From: Cephalotrichum gorgonifer
Lineage: Eukaryota > Ascomycota > Sordariomycetes > Microascales > Microascaceae
Direction: 5' to 3'
Assembly: GCA_900312665.1 (NCBI GenBank)
Contig: ONZQ02000004.1
Span: 2,572,693-2,636,692 of the forward strand
DNA: 64,000 bases
Every line of letters starts with the position of its first letter. Within the stretch, counting starts at the first letter, position 1. Made by a program: the position numbers and the translations under genes. The notes under the pieces are model-generated. The model was not told the origin of the DNA. It saw only the letters and a program-made list of their open reading frames with translations, and searched no databases. This document shows, piece by piece, positions 46,183 through 57,809 of this stretch.

Positions 46183-46783
46183 CTATGTTGGAAGCCAAAC
46201 TATAGGAGGACTGGGGTGATATATGAAAAGGCTTCCGAATCCGACAAGAGTTAATAGAAAACCATCCCAGATACACAGGATCTTGTAGTCGCCTTGGAAC
46301 TTCCCATAGAAGGTGACATGCAGATCCAGATGGGTCCAGACCTCCTCTCCATTCTTGACATATATCAGGGTGCTCCCGCTGATCGTCTCATATGCAATGT
46401 CCAAGTGAACCCCGTCTTTAGCGTTACCGGAAACTTTCCCGACTTGATACCGTTAGCTTCGATATTGAGATCTATCAGGAACGCTCGAGTGTCAAGACAT
46501 CCTTCGATCTGCGCAGAGTAGAAGTTAGGAAATCCCCTCCCAGATTGGTTCCAAAGAGAACTGGCTCATTATTACCGTGATCGGGCCCGAGGTCCACTCG
46601 ATGCTTTTCTTCCCGATAGGTATCAGCCCGGAGCCGGTCTTGACCTGAGTGACGGACCAGGTCCCTCACTTCAGCTCGGTGAGCTGGACCTGTGCATCTA
46701 ATAGTATTACTATTTTAGCCTTTGGAAAACCAGAGAAGAGGGGGACGCGGTGCTCTGGTTGGCATACCATCAGTGAATATCAT
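46183..46783 (-). pseudogene. Decayed beta-sandwich protein gene
   Basis: The minus strand shows a three-exon layout: 46783-46768 (MIFTD), 46697-46576, and from 46508 down to about 46183. Exon 2 reads DAQVQLTELK, then an in-frame TGA (46668-46666), then GTWSVTQVKTGSG. In exon 3 the frame reads LNIEANGIKSGKFPVTLK and must shift by one base near 46413 to continue as DGVHLDIAYETISGSTLIYV and VTFYGKFQGDYKI. Both halves have matching beta-sandwich character, with alternating hydrophobic strands, and recall a widespread fungal hypothetical family of about 180 residues. One stop and one frameshift make it a probable pseudogene. The TGA could derive from CGA by a C-to-T change. Function of the intact family is unknown to me. 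Confidence 0.45.
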
Positions 46784-47652
46784 TGTAAATTGTAATCGTC
46801 GCACAATATAACGGATAGAGATTGAGATTTGATAGTTGCGAGGTTAACTTGAGATGTTAGTGTATCGAACATAGCAGGCCCCTCGTGTGCGATATGACCG
46901 CATAGAACCTGGGATAGATCATAGATTGCATCATTGATCCTGGGGGCACTACGAATCTAAATCGTTTAAAATGTCAGGAATCTAATAGCTATGTCAGTGA
47001 TTATCGCAAATGGATCGTGCTATTTATAGGCAGTAACTCCTAACCATCGGACATCGATACTTATCCGCGTTGCTATGACGCAACTTTGAACCCTGATTCT
47101 TACTCTGAGAGATATATGACATTGTATGCAGACAGGATTGTGTCGAGGGGTTAGATGAGAGATTGGGGACGTCACTCATGAGCGACCTCTAGGTATAGAG
47201 TTGAGTTTGGCCGAGTTTATCGAGCTTCGCGGACAATACGACAGGAACGCATAGTCTTGTCTCATCTCACGCTTGCGTATCTGACCCCGATATCTTCGCG
47301 TCGCCATCTATTTTATCGAAGCCACCTTAGCACCTACTTCGAAAAATATATGTCAGGATAGAGCCCATACTAAGATCCCCACCCGAACTAGGAATCAGTA
47401 GGCCCACGGAGCATATACATTAGGAGCGGTTTGACCGTCTCCCAGTTACAGAGCTCTCGCTTATTATCTCGCGTCGGATAGCATAGGCGCAATTAGTGGC
47501 TCGGCTCAGGTCTAATCCGCTGCGCAACGTGTCATAGTTCGTCAGTAGGAAGGTAAGAGACATGATATAAAGCAATGGTCGGACACTGTAATCTTGAGCG
47601 ATGGGACAACTAAATCTGGATAGACTTATAACTCTCTCGAGTCCACCGTGGT
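46784..47652. other. AT-rich intergenic region
   Basis: 869 AT-rich bases between the decayed gene and the GMC gene; no gene or repeat recognised. Confidence 0.45.
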
Positions 47653-50153
47653 CTAAGGCTGCGCGGGAATCTCGAGATCCACTTCAGGTGCATCTTTAGG
47701 GACCTCGATTTTCGCTTCAGACCCTTCTTCGGGGACTTCAATCTCCACTGCCGGCACCTCCTCAGGGACTTCCACTTCAGGCGCTTCCACCGTCGGCTTG
47801 TCCGCTTCCGGTGCTCCCTCCCCAGCCTCTGACCATCCGGCCCGCCGCTTCACCAAATCAGCCGCCTAAAGTCACATGTTAGCCACGATAAAAAACAAAC
47901 TTTACTAACGCAAACTCACCTTTTCGCCAATGGCATAAGCCGTGGAGCTCGTATGTGTCCCAGGAATGACTGGCATGATCGAATTGTCCGCAACACTCAG
48001 CTTCCTCGTCCCGTAAACCGTCAGATCCGGCCCTACAACGCCGGCGAGCTCAATCGGCCCTAGCGAGCAGGTTCCGACAGGGTGGCCCGTGCTAGGGTTT
48101 AGGACCCTCCTCAGCCACCCATCCAGCTCCTCGCTCCCGTCCGGGTACTCCTCTAGTCCCGGGGAGACTTCCACGGGGTCCAGGGCCTCGACCATCGCCT
48201 CGGAGGACAAGAACTGGCGCATAAAGGACACGAAGATGGCGTTTATGCGGTTGTCGATCGGGTTCGACAGGGCGCGGTAGTCCACGACTGGCTCTACGTT
48301 TCCCCTGCCGAACTCGTCAATCCCGTCATCCTCGGGCGAGATGTGCACCGAGCCCCGCGAGAGTTCTTTCAGGTTGACGATGCTAAAGGTGGACCGGCCG
48401 GAGAAGGGGACCTCAAGAACCGCGGCGCCCGTCGAGTTGTACAGGGCGGCGAGGACCTTCAGGTGCTCGCCGTACCCGGCGTAGATGGTCGGGTCGAGGC
48501 CCTCGGGGAGGAGATCCTCTGGTTTCTGGGCGAGGATCTCATCTACGATGGAGGCATAATCGGGGGTCAGGACGGATAGTGGGAGGAAGGCGGCGGTGTT
48601 GACGTAAGCGGCTAGGGGGCCCGTCTTGTTCGCGGCCCAGAGCTCCTGCGCCTGTGCCATGAATTCTTCGTTCGAGTTCATGTTTTCTGGCGTTGGGCCC
48701 ACGTCCTTCTGCCCTGTGAGGATATTAGTAGTTGCTCAATCCCTTCGAGGACAAGGACACTTACACCTAAACGATATGGGGTAGTTCGGATGGTCCTGGA
48801 AGTTCGACCCCACGCCTGGGAGCTTAACCTTGACAGACACATTTGCCGCCTCCAGGATGTCCGCTGCACCAATCCCGCTCCTCTCTAGAACCTGAGGCGA
48901 ATGCAGCGCCCCAGCAGACACGATGACCTCCTTGCGCGCCTTGACCTTCCAGGCGCCTTTCTTAGGCATATTCCCGTCGCGCGGCGTGAACAGAACACCC
49001 GTGGCATCCCACACGCCGTCTTCGGCCTCTTCAAGAGTAACCTGCGTGACGCGGTGACCAGTGAGCAGGTGGAAGTTCTGCCGGTACGCTGGGCCGCCCT
49101 CGGTGTCGTAGTGGCCGATCTTGGAGTAGGACCGCGTGCGGGTCGAGGGGTCGATGGAGTTGGGGCACCAGAAGACGCCGACGGCGTGGCCATCTGCGCC
49201 CTCGACGGGGAACTCGACGCCTTCCACCGTCTTGAAGCCGTCCCAGATGTACTCTATGCGGGGAATTCCCCGAAGTTAGCAAAACTCACCCAGGTTACAA
49301 ATGTGTTAAAACCCATTAGCACAGCGACAGTTTAATCCCGGTAAGACCAAGCGGGGGAGGCTGGGACCTACTTGAGACACTCCACTGATAAGGCGCATAG
49401 CTTGAATGAATAGGTGTAACCCCCCCGTACGCCCCCTCCACATCGTAGGTTATTCCGTATTCGTCAGCAACCTCCGCCGATGGCGGGTGGAACGTGACGC
49501 TCTTCTTGAAGTACGGCAGGATGTTCTCCCACCCCCACTCATCGGCAAAGTCAGCCGACCACTCCCCCGCGGAGCTCACCCAAGAGTCGTAGTCTTCCGC
49601 GGATCCGCGGTCGAAGAACATGCCGTTGACGGCGGAGCTTCCGCCCACCACCGCCCCCGCCATGGCGGCCTTTGGCTGATCGGCAAGGCCGGGCTGCGGG
49701 ACCGAGGTGATGTTGTAGTAGCGGGAGCCGGACGGGAGGGTGTTCTCGCGGGGGCCGGGACCGACGGTCGTGATGGCTGTCGAGGAGTCGAGGTAGCCGT
49801 ATTCGATGCAGAGAACGGTGACTGAGCCGCATGTTAGTATCTGTACGCCGCAGCTTCTTTCCGTCCTGTTGCACAGAAGGAGACGATTCTGCGGTAGAAG
49901 AAACATTGTGACTTTAGAAAGTAAGGCGGTTGACTAAGAGAATAGTGCGCATACATTTTCCCTCCTCGCTAAGGCGGTCCGCAACAGTGAGACCCGCCGT
50001 CCCTGCGCCGACGACGATGAAGTCGTATTCGTCGAGGAGCTCGTCCTGGCGCTTAACCAGCGCCCCACGGGCGTGGGAGGGCCTGGCAACCGCAACCCCT
50101 AGGAGTGAGGCCGCCAGAAGGCCGCGAAGACCAATTGCGTAGGTCGGGGACAT
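47653..50153 (-). CDS. Secreted GMC oxidoreductase with acidic tail
   Basis: Five exons on the minus strand: 50153-49955, 49821-49372, 49253-48765, 48713-47920, 47865-47653; 714 residues, phases agree. A signal peptide (about 1-23) precedes the FAD-binding GxGxxG region YDFIVVGAGTAGLTVADRL. Other GMC marks: AGAVVGGSSAVNGMFFDRG, GALHSPQVLERSGIG (PS00624-like), STGHPVGTCSLGP and PGTHTSSTAYAIGEKAADL; the two histidines are the catalytic pair. Such extracellular flavoenzymes oxidise alcohols or sugars with release of H2O2 or transfer to quinones. Unusual is the last exon: about 45 residues of Glu/Val/Pro repeats of the type VEVPEEVPAVEIEVPEE after the normal end of the fold. Confidence 0.92.
47656..47800. 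repeat. Acidic Pro-Glu-Val repeat tract in GMC tail
   Basis: Imperfect repeats of about 10-11 codons (E-V-P-E-x with acidic and Val/Ile positions) make up most of the last exon of the GMC gene. The bases drift between copies, so it is an old protein-level repeat. Confidence 0.7.
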
Positions 50154-50761
50154 ATTTTCCTCGTAGAGCCGATTACGCCGGACTAGGGACTATTGAATCG
50201 AGAGAGTCGGGAGGCCCTCTTCCCGCGAGGGAGACGTGGTGGGAAGGCATTATATAGCTGCTCATTCGACTTCATCCAGCTCCTCATCATATCGATCCTC
50301 GGAGAGGGGGTGAAATCCTTAGAACACAGCTGCGTCTAATAGCTAAATTGTGCCTGAATTCCGCTTGCGGCCCATGAGCTTATTTCTTGGACAATAGGCG
50401 GTCTGTTAATATGGGGTAAGACGGCAGTTGGGGGAAACACGAGAAAAAAACATGTTCCTCACACGGGAAACCGTCAGCGGCGGAAACGAGAATGAGCCGA
50501 TAATATTTGCCTATTTATGCGGGGAGAGGCGCCATGCTCAGGGGTTTTAATATAGACGGGGTCCATGCCTGTTGCTAATCCTCAAGGTGACCAACCGGGG
50601 CAGTGTCCACTGAATAGACTTTGCCATCACCCCGCTACCCCACTGAGCGCCATGATTGGCCGAGTGTCTTCAGCTTTGCACTCGGGTATTACGTTTCCGG
50701 CAAGCCATGATAAGTTCCGGGAATGCTGTTCCTGGCATGCGAAGTTCAATCTCGCCCAAAA
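50154..50761. other. Intergenic, GMC promoter side
   Basis: 608 bases between the GMC start and the tRNA. Presumably the GMC promoter. Nothing else recognised. Confidence 0.4.
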
Positions 50762-50832
50762 GCACCAATGGTTCAGGGGTAGAATACATGCTTCCCAAGC
50801 ATGTGATCCGAGTTCGAGTCTCGGTTGGTGCA
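50762..50832 (+). tRNA. tRNA-Gly (anticodon CCC)
   Basis: 71 nt, intronless. Acceptor stem GCACCAA (50762-50768) pairs with TTGGTGC (50825-50831), followed by discriminator A. The D-arm contains the A-box TGGTTCAGGGG, the anticodon stem CATGC/GCATG encloses TTCCCAA, giving anticodon CCC, and the T-arm contains the B-box AGTTCGAGTCTC. Runs of T at 50837-50840 and 50845-50850 serve as Pol III terminators. It decodes GGG. Confidence 0.96.
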
Positions 50833-52637
50833 TTCCTTTTGTCCTTTTTTGTTTATTTCGTTTTCGTTTAATCCTCGGGCACAGAGGGCTCTCTCCTTTT
50901 CTCCACGTTATTTCCTTTTCCTTTAAGTCCCAGGCGCGTGGATCAGTTAGAAGGTTCATTTTCGATCGTGAGCAAGTTGCAAATTCGGACGTTATATTGG
51001 ATCGTCGTTGAAATTTGGGATCTCCGCGGATTAGCCAATCCTGGGAAAGTTACCCCTCTTTAATAACTGAATAGGACCCTGATGACCGACGGCCGGCGGA
51101 GGGGAAGGATGTGCCATGTTGGGCCGGGTCTTAGCCCCGGGTTTGACCACCAGCCAGACGGAGCTCGTGTTAGCAAGCACTGGCTAGGGAAGCGACAAGT
51201 AATCAAACTTCATCCAAACGAGCAGGCGGCCGGGCGTCTCCCAGGTTCCTGAGAGTATGGCCTACATCCCAAGTTATTACTTGCCTGTTTACTATAGTAC
51301 TGTTAGCCCGTTTCCCTCTCCAGGAAACAAGCAGTGTGGATCTTGTATCTTCCTTAAACCAGACTTAGCTAAAACCTCCCCCAAATATTTAGGTGGCATG
51401 GTACCTCTAAAAATGGATTAGAAACAACACGCTTTTCGCTCCGATTATTTGCCGTTGGATGCTACCCCAGCGAGGATATGCACCATGTCGGCTTCTTAGA
51501 GGACCAATAAGAAAAAAACCAGCAGACTATGCATCTCGAGAACCGTGGCACGACATATGACAGCCACTTGGGCGGAGGTGGCGCCTGGATAGTTGGTACA
51601 ACCCACCCCAGCCATCTTCTTGGAGAGGAATAAGACTGGGCGAAAACGAGGCGCGACCTAACACCAGACACACTTCAGGATTTGATTGGATCGTGGGGGA
51701 TGTAACAACCATACCTCTAACATTCGCGCTCCAGTGGCGAGCTATTATATTTAGGACATCAGTAAGTTGCTGCCTGGCGCAGGACAAAGGTAGACGGATG
51801 GGCTCCAAAGCCAAAGGGTAACTATTCCACGAAACTGAAGTCCACCAATATTTGCCTTCGATGCAAGATGAAACAGGTGCTTACTCCATTGAGCGTCGGA
51901 AAGTTCTTAGACGACAATCTGCGTTGTTAGCGTTCCGATCCGACTCCACTGCTCGTTTGAAAGGATGAGTTATAGTACTTATCCTCCTTGTGCTCTTTCT
52001 AAGGAAGGTAAGGGCATCCGGTGACAGGTTAGCGTTCACACGAGGCCTAGTGCCCTTGTGATGTAGATTGTCTGTAATTGTTTTGTTAAATTTTGGGCTT
52101 TTTTTCACATCTCGCTCCTCTTTTGCATGGATAACTACAATACAGAAGTTGTTTCTTTTCAGTATTCCACCCAGCCACCTAGAGGTATCCCATTGTGCAT
52201 AATAATGGCAAAGGAAAGCTGGCAGCAATATTACTGGAACCTGATTCTGGTATTAAAGCCACAGTAGCTCGACAAAAAGTGTCAGAATGTATCGGTCCTA
52301 TAAATAACTGCCACTTCCTTTGGGGTTTATCTCAGGAGATCATCGCACGCAAGACCCGGGGATCAATGCCAGTAAGTATCTACACCGCCGGCTGGTGTCG
52401 AGGAGCATAATGACCAAATGGAGACTCCAGCTCCCAAAAGATTCTTCTCTGGAACCTGAAATCCATCGCCGAGGAAGGCCGCTGGACACATGATAGACGA
52501 AAGTAGGAGGCTTAGACCTGGACCGGACGGGCTATAAACTTGGTGTTACCCCTTGATGAGCATATATGGAATATAGTCACAACTATCAACCGCCCATGGG
52601 CCCCTTAACTAAACAACTGGAGAGATTTACCATAGAC
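50833..52637. other. Long intergenic region
   Basis: 1.8 kb between the tRNA and the membrane-protein gene. The longest frame, about 115 codons on the minus strand at 51881-52228, has no recognisable domain or splice continuation, so I do not call it. Confidence 0.45.
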
Positions 52638-53460
52638 TCATGCTTCCCTCTCGGCCGAAGCTGCAAGATTAATCTTCGCGTCATCCGCTTCAACCACCGA
52701 GTTCTCCAACTTGGTCTTCAACCAGCAATTCCCACCGTTGTTAACAATAGAATCAATATGAGTGTCGAAATACACCCCACCGCACGTTATATTCTTCACG
52801 ACGCCGTCCATGATATTAAACACCACGCACGCCCTCATGCAGTCCAGAAAGCTGTACGCGGGGAGGCGTGTGATATCGTTGAAGGGATAGTTGACACCGC
52901 ATATCCTTCGGAAGATGGACGTCGTGTCTCCGACCGAAACTCTCCGGGTTTTGTCGTTGATATTGGGGCAGTCCAGCTCCAGAATGCCTTCCTCGGGCGG
53001 TGGCGGAACTCGGCCGGGTGTTGCAGTTGGAGAGCCGGTCGTTACGGGGGCGGTTCCCTCTGCTCCGTCGGCTACGCCGCGACTGATAACACAAAAAAGA
53101 AGTAAGTAGGAGGAAATGTCGCAGGGAGGAAAAGAGTGAGGGATGTGTTACAACGTACTCGTATGCATTTTTGACTGCTATTGAGCCGCCGACTCCACCA
53201 CCCACTGCAGCCACGATGACAGCTAATACTAACAGGACGACGAGGATGAAGGTTGTTCTGCGCAGGCCGAAAATCGTCTTCTCCGGGGAAGATGAGGGAG
53301 CAAATGCATATGCTGGGGCGGGTGAGGGTGTATAGTTATCCTTCGGGGTGGGCCCGGAGAGGACCTCGGGATAGTCATGCTGCTGAACAGGCTCTAATCC
53401 ATCCGGGACCGTGCCAGGTGTGCCTGCGTTGTATGATGCCATTCCTTCGGCGTCGAGCAT
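52638..53460 (-). CDS. Single-pass membrane protein with Cys-rich ectodomain
   Basis: Two exons on the minus strand: 53460-53159 and 53082-52638; 248 residues. Donor GTACGT, phase kept. ATG at 53460 or 53442 (MASYNAG) may be used. A Pro/Ser-rich cytosolic N-terminus (about 1-68) leads into one membrane helix (TTFILVVLLVLAVIVAAVGG), then a Thr/Pro linker and an outside domain with about six cysteines (LDCPNIND, RRICGVNYP, FLDCMRACVVF, ITCGGVYF, GNCWLKTK). The Cys pattern and the GNCWLK ending are PAN/apple-like. Such fungal membrane proteins are common hypotheticals of unknown role, perhaps cell-wall contact. Confidence 0.75.
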
Positions 53461-54492
53461 TCAGCGACGTCGTGATGTCGGGTTGAGCTGCGCCGGACGA
53501 ACTGCCTTTAGGAATGACAGGAAGCCGAGGTCGGTTGGCGAAGGGAGCGAGGAGAGGTTGGAAATGAGGAGATCTGTCAAACCTGATTTTACCAAGACTA
53601 CACGTATATTGGATAGTAAGCTGACGCCAGGATGCGGCCCCCTACCTTGCCTGAGACGTTGGGATTGGATCGTTGACGAAAATCTGTGCGACATCGGCAG
53701 CCGATCTTTGACCAAAAGCGATGACTGGGATTCAGCTTATGTGCGGAGACGCTCGTCTATGCTCATCCCAACTGGCTCTCCATCCCGATCATAATAATGT
53801 CAGCCGGAAGGGCTAGGTATTATTTCGACTTCAAGGGACTGCCGCAAGTCACACCTGTCTGAAAATTGTCCTGACTTGACACAGGGGCGTCCTAGCTTTG
53901 AGTGGGCACTCAATAGGTCACGCTACTAAGGTTGTGCCACATGGTCCAAGAAGAGAAGGCACATGTCAAACGTATATTTCGTACTTAAGTCTATGCCAAG
54001 GCTGCTGCCGCCGGAATGTAACTAGTTGTATACAGAGGCTTTAATATAGCTTGTATCCTTGCCAAGATGAAACACCCCAGGGGAACTGCTTAACTAAGCA
54101 TATACCTACATTGGAAGTCTTACGAAAGATCCGGCCGGAAGAAGCGCCAATGTGGCAGCAATCTGTGAAGGGGATCTATCTCACCTAAACCAAAGCATCG
54201 TGATGGAGGTCCAGAACTTTCACCTCGACGCCTAATCAAGGTAGTTGGACCCACGCTGATAGCCCTTTGAAACCGGCTCGTATAAGACCATGACAGTATT
54301 GGTATCGTAAGGCTGGAGACTCGTCAACGGGGGCATCATGTCCAAGCTAGAGTGGGTCACAGCGAAGTAGCTTCACCCTTGCTATTTATTTCCAGAGCTG
54401 CAGGCCTGAAGTCCTACCAGGCTCCTAGATACCGCCACTATTCATATGCGCCCTTGACAGATAGACGGCATTGAGTCCTTTAGCGCAGGCCC
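53461..54492. other. Intergenic
   Basis: About 1 kb upstream of the membrane-protein gene and downstream of the reductase. No gene recognised. Confidence 0.45.
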
Positions 54493-56039
54493 TTATGACT
54501 GCACAGCCTCGGTTCCCACGACCACAGCGAGTTTCCTAGTCGCCTTTCCATCCGTAAGCTTTTCCAATCCCTCGATAGCTTTTTCCCATCCGAGGCCTTC
54601 GACCAACTCGTAATCTATGGCCTTGATGCTTCCATGCTTTATATGTTCCTCCAGATTGGGTATCCACTCGGCAATTTGCTTAGAGACGGTCGCCCCGAGA
54701 TCTTCATCGTAGCGGCCTAAGTGTCCGAGTTCGGCGCGGTACTCCTTGATCGTCGAGGGCGTGTTGAAAGGCGACCTATAAGTTGTTCTCTAGGTCAGCT
54801 TTTGAAAATAAAATGTTGCAAAAGGATAAGAAGAAACAGGGAAAAAAGATATAAGGTCGTTTACACAAAGAATCGGTAAAGCTCAATGTAGGGATGGGAC
54901 AGAAAGACTTACCAGTCATCGACCGAGGAGAAATACTTCACAGGCGCCTCAGAGGCCGACTCCAAAGCATTGATGGCGAGGTCGTATCCAGCGGCGCTGG
55001 CGTCAAAGACACGGGCGAACGCGCCCCCTGTGACCTTTTTGATCTCGGCGATTTGCTGCTCCAAGGCCGCTCGGCTGTCAAACGTGGTCGTGGCGCCCTG
55101 GCGGATCGGAATCTTTTTTTGAGAAATCCGTGTCAGTTCTTGTTGTGACTGATACTCTTGTTGCCGTTGACTTACTGATGCCTTCGACGGGCTGGATGAA
55201 GCCAGGACGTTGTAACCACAAAGCTTGGCCAGCTAAATCAAGCAGAAGGGAAGGCGGTTAGCATGATAGCCGTCATAACGTTGTTAACCGCGAAACGAAA
55301 ATATAAGAATTTACACACCTGGACAGCGAATTGGCCGACGGTGCCGCTGCCGCCGAGAATAATGATCCAGTCCTCCTTCTTCGGGGGTGTGGTTCCGGGT
55401 GCCGGGAGGGTTATACCTGTCCCGGCAAGAAGCCCCAGGCTAGCCGTCTGGAATGCCTGTTAGTTACTTGTGGATGATTCTTGCCATACATCGTATCAAG
55501 ATGTGTATATATAGTATGTGAGTAGGATGGTGACGGGAGATAGTCGGGCTGTGGAACATACGAGCAGTCCGGCCCCAAATGTGCTTCCCCCCTGGAGAGA
55601 CGTCCCCTCGTCCTTCTTGAATACCAAGTCCTCGTCAACCAGAAAATTTTCCTGCAGCGGCGTATATCGATTCTGCCCAATAAAGGCGCAGCTAAACACG
55701 TAGTCGCCCGTCTTCAACTTGGTGCACCCCTCGCCAACCTCGAGGACAAGGCCGGCGAAGTCGCTGCCGAGGACGGCGGGCCACTCATCCACCAGGATCC
55801 CATATTGCTGCTGCATGGGATCACTTCATTTCTTCCTTTAGCGTCTGCCCCTTTTTCCCATTGTAATCTTGGGGGGTTCCTGGAGGAGAGGAAGAAAGCT
55901 GGACTTACACCGGGTTTAGGCCGACCACCACGCTTCGTACGAGAGCCTGCTTCTTCCCCGGGCTCGGCCGCGGAATACTACTGACAATAGTCCAGGGTTT
56001 ACCTGGACTCTCCACCGTGATACCAGATTGTGTCGTCAT
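54493..56039 (-). CDS. Zinc-type alcohol dehydrogenase-like reductase (MDR)
   Basis: Six exons on the minus strand: 56039-55909, 55823-55562, 55447-55319, 55232-55176, 55112-54913, 54775-54493; 353 residues; all phases agree. N-terminal GroES-like domain (PVDPMQQQYG, GSDFAGLVLEVGEG), then a Rossmann fold with the NADPH loop ILGGSGTVGQFAVQLAK. The catalytic-zinc cysteine and the structural-zinc Cys cluster of true ADHs are not visible, so it belongs to the zinc-independent branch of fungal ADH-like and trans-enoyl-reductase-like proteins (ToxD-like). It probably reduces a C=C or C=O with NADPH. Some relatives sit in polyketide clusters, but no synthase is nearby. Confidence 0.88.
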
Positions 56040-57809
56040 GGTTGCAATATGGCTGTTTCCAGGGTAAGGGGATTGAGCAAGAGAAGAGAAGTTGAAAGAG
56101 AGAAGGCGGCAGGTCTAGCTTATATGCGCCACATTTACTCTGCAGCCATCATTAGAGACAAAACAAATAACATCATAGTTTCAGACCTTTCATTTCTAAA
56201 GATATGACGCAGCCCACGGATGCCTTCTCATCCGATTCCCTCGAGCTTCCCCAATTCCGCGTCAATGACGCAATGCCTCGATGCCTTTTTTCGTCCTCTT
56301 CCCCTCCCGCCCCCGGTCCAAACGCACAGATACGCAAGGGTCCTTAACATCCATTGGCTAACTCTTTCCAGACATATCAGACTCGGACTCGCCCATTGGG
56401 TGGCGCTACATAAAGTGCCAGAAGCTTAGGCGAACGGGGTTGGCTCAGCTCGGATGCAGTGCATTAGCCACCCCTAACCCTAACCATCTGTGCTTCTCGC
56501 CAGCGCGTCTCCCGCTGCTGCCTGGAGCATGATTGTGCAGGGTGAGCCATGCATCAATCCATTTTAGTAAATGCGATGAGGGGACAAATTGTAATCATGA
56601 TTATAACAGGGTGCACGTCGATTGGGTATCGGCTGGATTGCGGTGCGAGATACACCCCTTGATCAACACGTCCTCGTTGTTACCGACATGCGTTTCCAGC
56701 CAGGTACTTCGATTACATAGTTTTCTGTAGTAACTGAGGACACGGTTCTGGTTGATCGAAACCAAGACCCTGGGCGTGTGTTTTGGCTCCCCTGCGCCTT
56801 GTCCGTTAAGGTGTGCTTCGGGTTACATTCATTTTCGATATATTGGGTGACAACAGTATGGCGCTCCTGTAGCCCATCACTCAAATGCCTGACACTCTGA
56901 TGTCTTTGCATTTCAAAAGAACCATGAGCCCACTCCATCGTAATGGGTAGCACCGATACGCCGTTGAATTTTTGGCGTTTCTCGTGGAGAAATGGGTGCG
57001 GGTGCTTACTAGCTGATTGGTTGCGTGAACGGGCTAAAGAGGAGTGGCCTGTGCAGTACAAACGAAGCCAATGTGAACAACGTATCGCGCGTATTGGAGT
57101 CTAGTCGGATATATCTTTCCCCCGATCTTACGCGGCAGGAGGCCCGCCCCGAAACATCCCGGCTACAGTACACGGGAAGTGAAGATCCCTCTCGTGCTAG
57201 TAGTAGAAACCCCCCCGTGTCCGCCCATGGCATTGAAGAGGCTAACCAAAAAGTGAAAATGCGGTTCGGGGTTCCGTACAGCGTTCTGAAGTCTGCGCGA
57301 CTGAGCAACCGTTGTCGGGCAGGGGACAGATCTGCAAGTCCGTAGCGGTGAGCCTTAACACAGGCCGTACTGAAATGCGTCATGTATGCTGCTAGTGCCT
57401 GGTCGCAGAAAGGTTTCGCAGCTAATTGTCTCATAGGATGGGGCGTTAAAGCGAGGGTACGTATGGTCAACATTGCCTCAGGAGCTCAGGAACCGCCGGC
57501 CTTGCCTCTGCTGACCCAAGATTTGAAGCTCTCACCCTTAAGTTCGTATCTACATAGTATATACCTAATTTAGGTGTATAATGGGCTTATACCAGTGAAT
57601 CAATATAGACTCCGTTGTAGGACGGCGGATAGCTGCCTTATAGTACACAAGGGTAGGTGTTAGGCAGGGTATGTAGGTTATATGAGTGGGGGCCCAGAAA
57701 ATGCCGCGGTCCCCATACGTTGATAGAGGGGCCAGGAAGCGAATTTATTGAAAGAATACATATGAGAAGTGTCTCTGAGAGGAATCCTCCAACGAAGGCG
57801 CAATCAACT
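56040..57809. other. Long intergenic region
   Basis: 1.77 kb between the reductase start and the WD40 fragment. No supportable gene. A short cccctaaccctaacc lies near 56470; two telomere-like units only. Confidence 0.45.

Noticed and set aside
46641..46666. 25-nt intron that would remove the TGA in the decayed gene
   Set aside because: GTGAGG...TCAG is present, but 25 nt is below any credible fungal intron and the join would put the next codons out of frame.
51881..52228. 115-codon minus-strand frame
   Set aside because: No domain, no splice continuation and no coding-like composition.
56465..56485. Telomere-like cccctaaccctaacc
   Set aside because: Only two units of CCCTAA, with unique sequence on both sides and intact gene content beyond; too short for an interstitial telomere or chromosome end.
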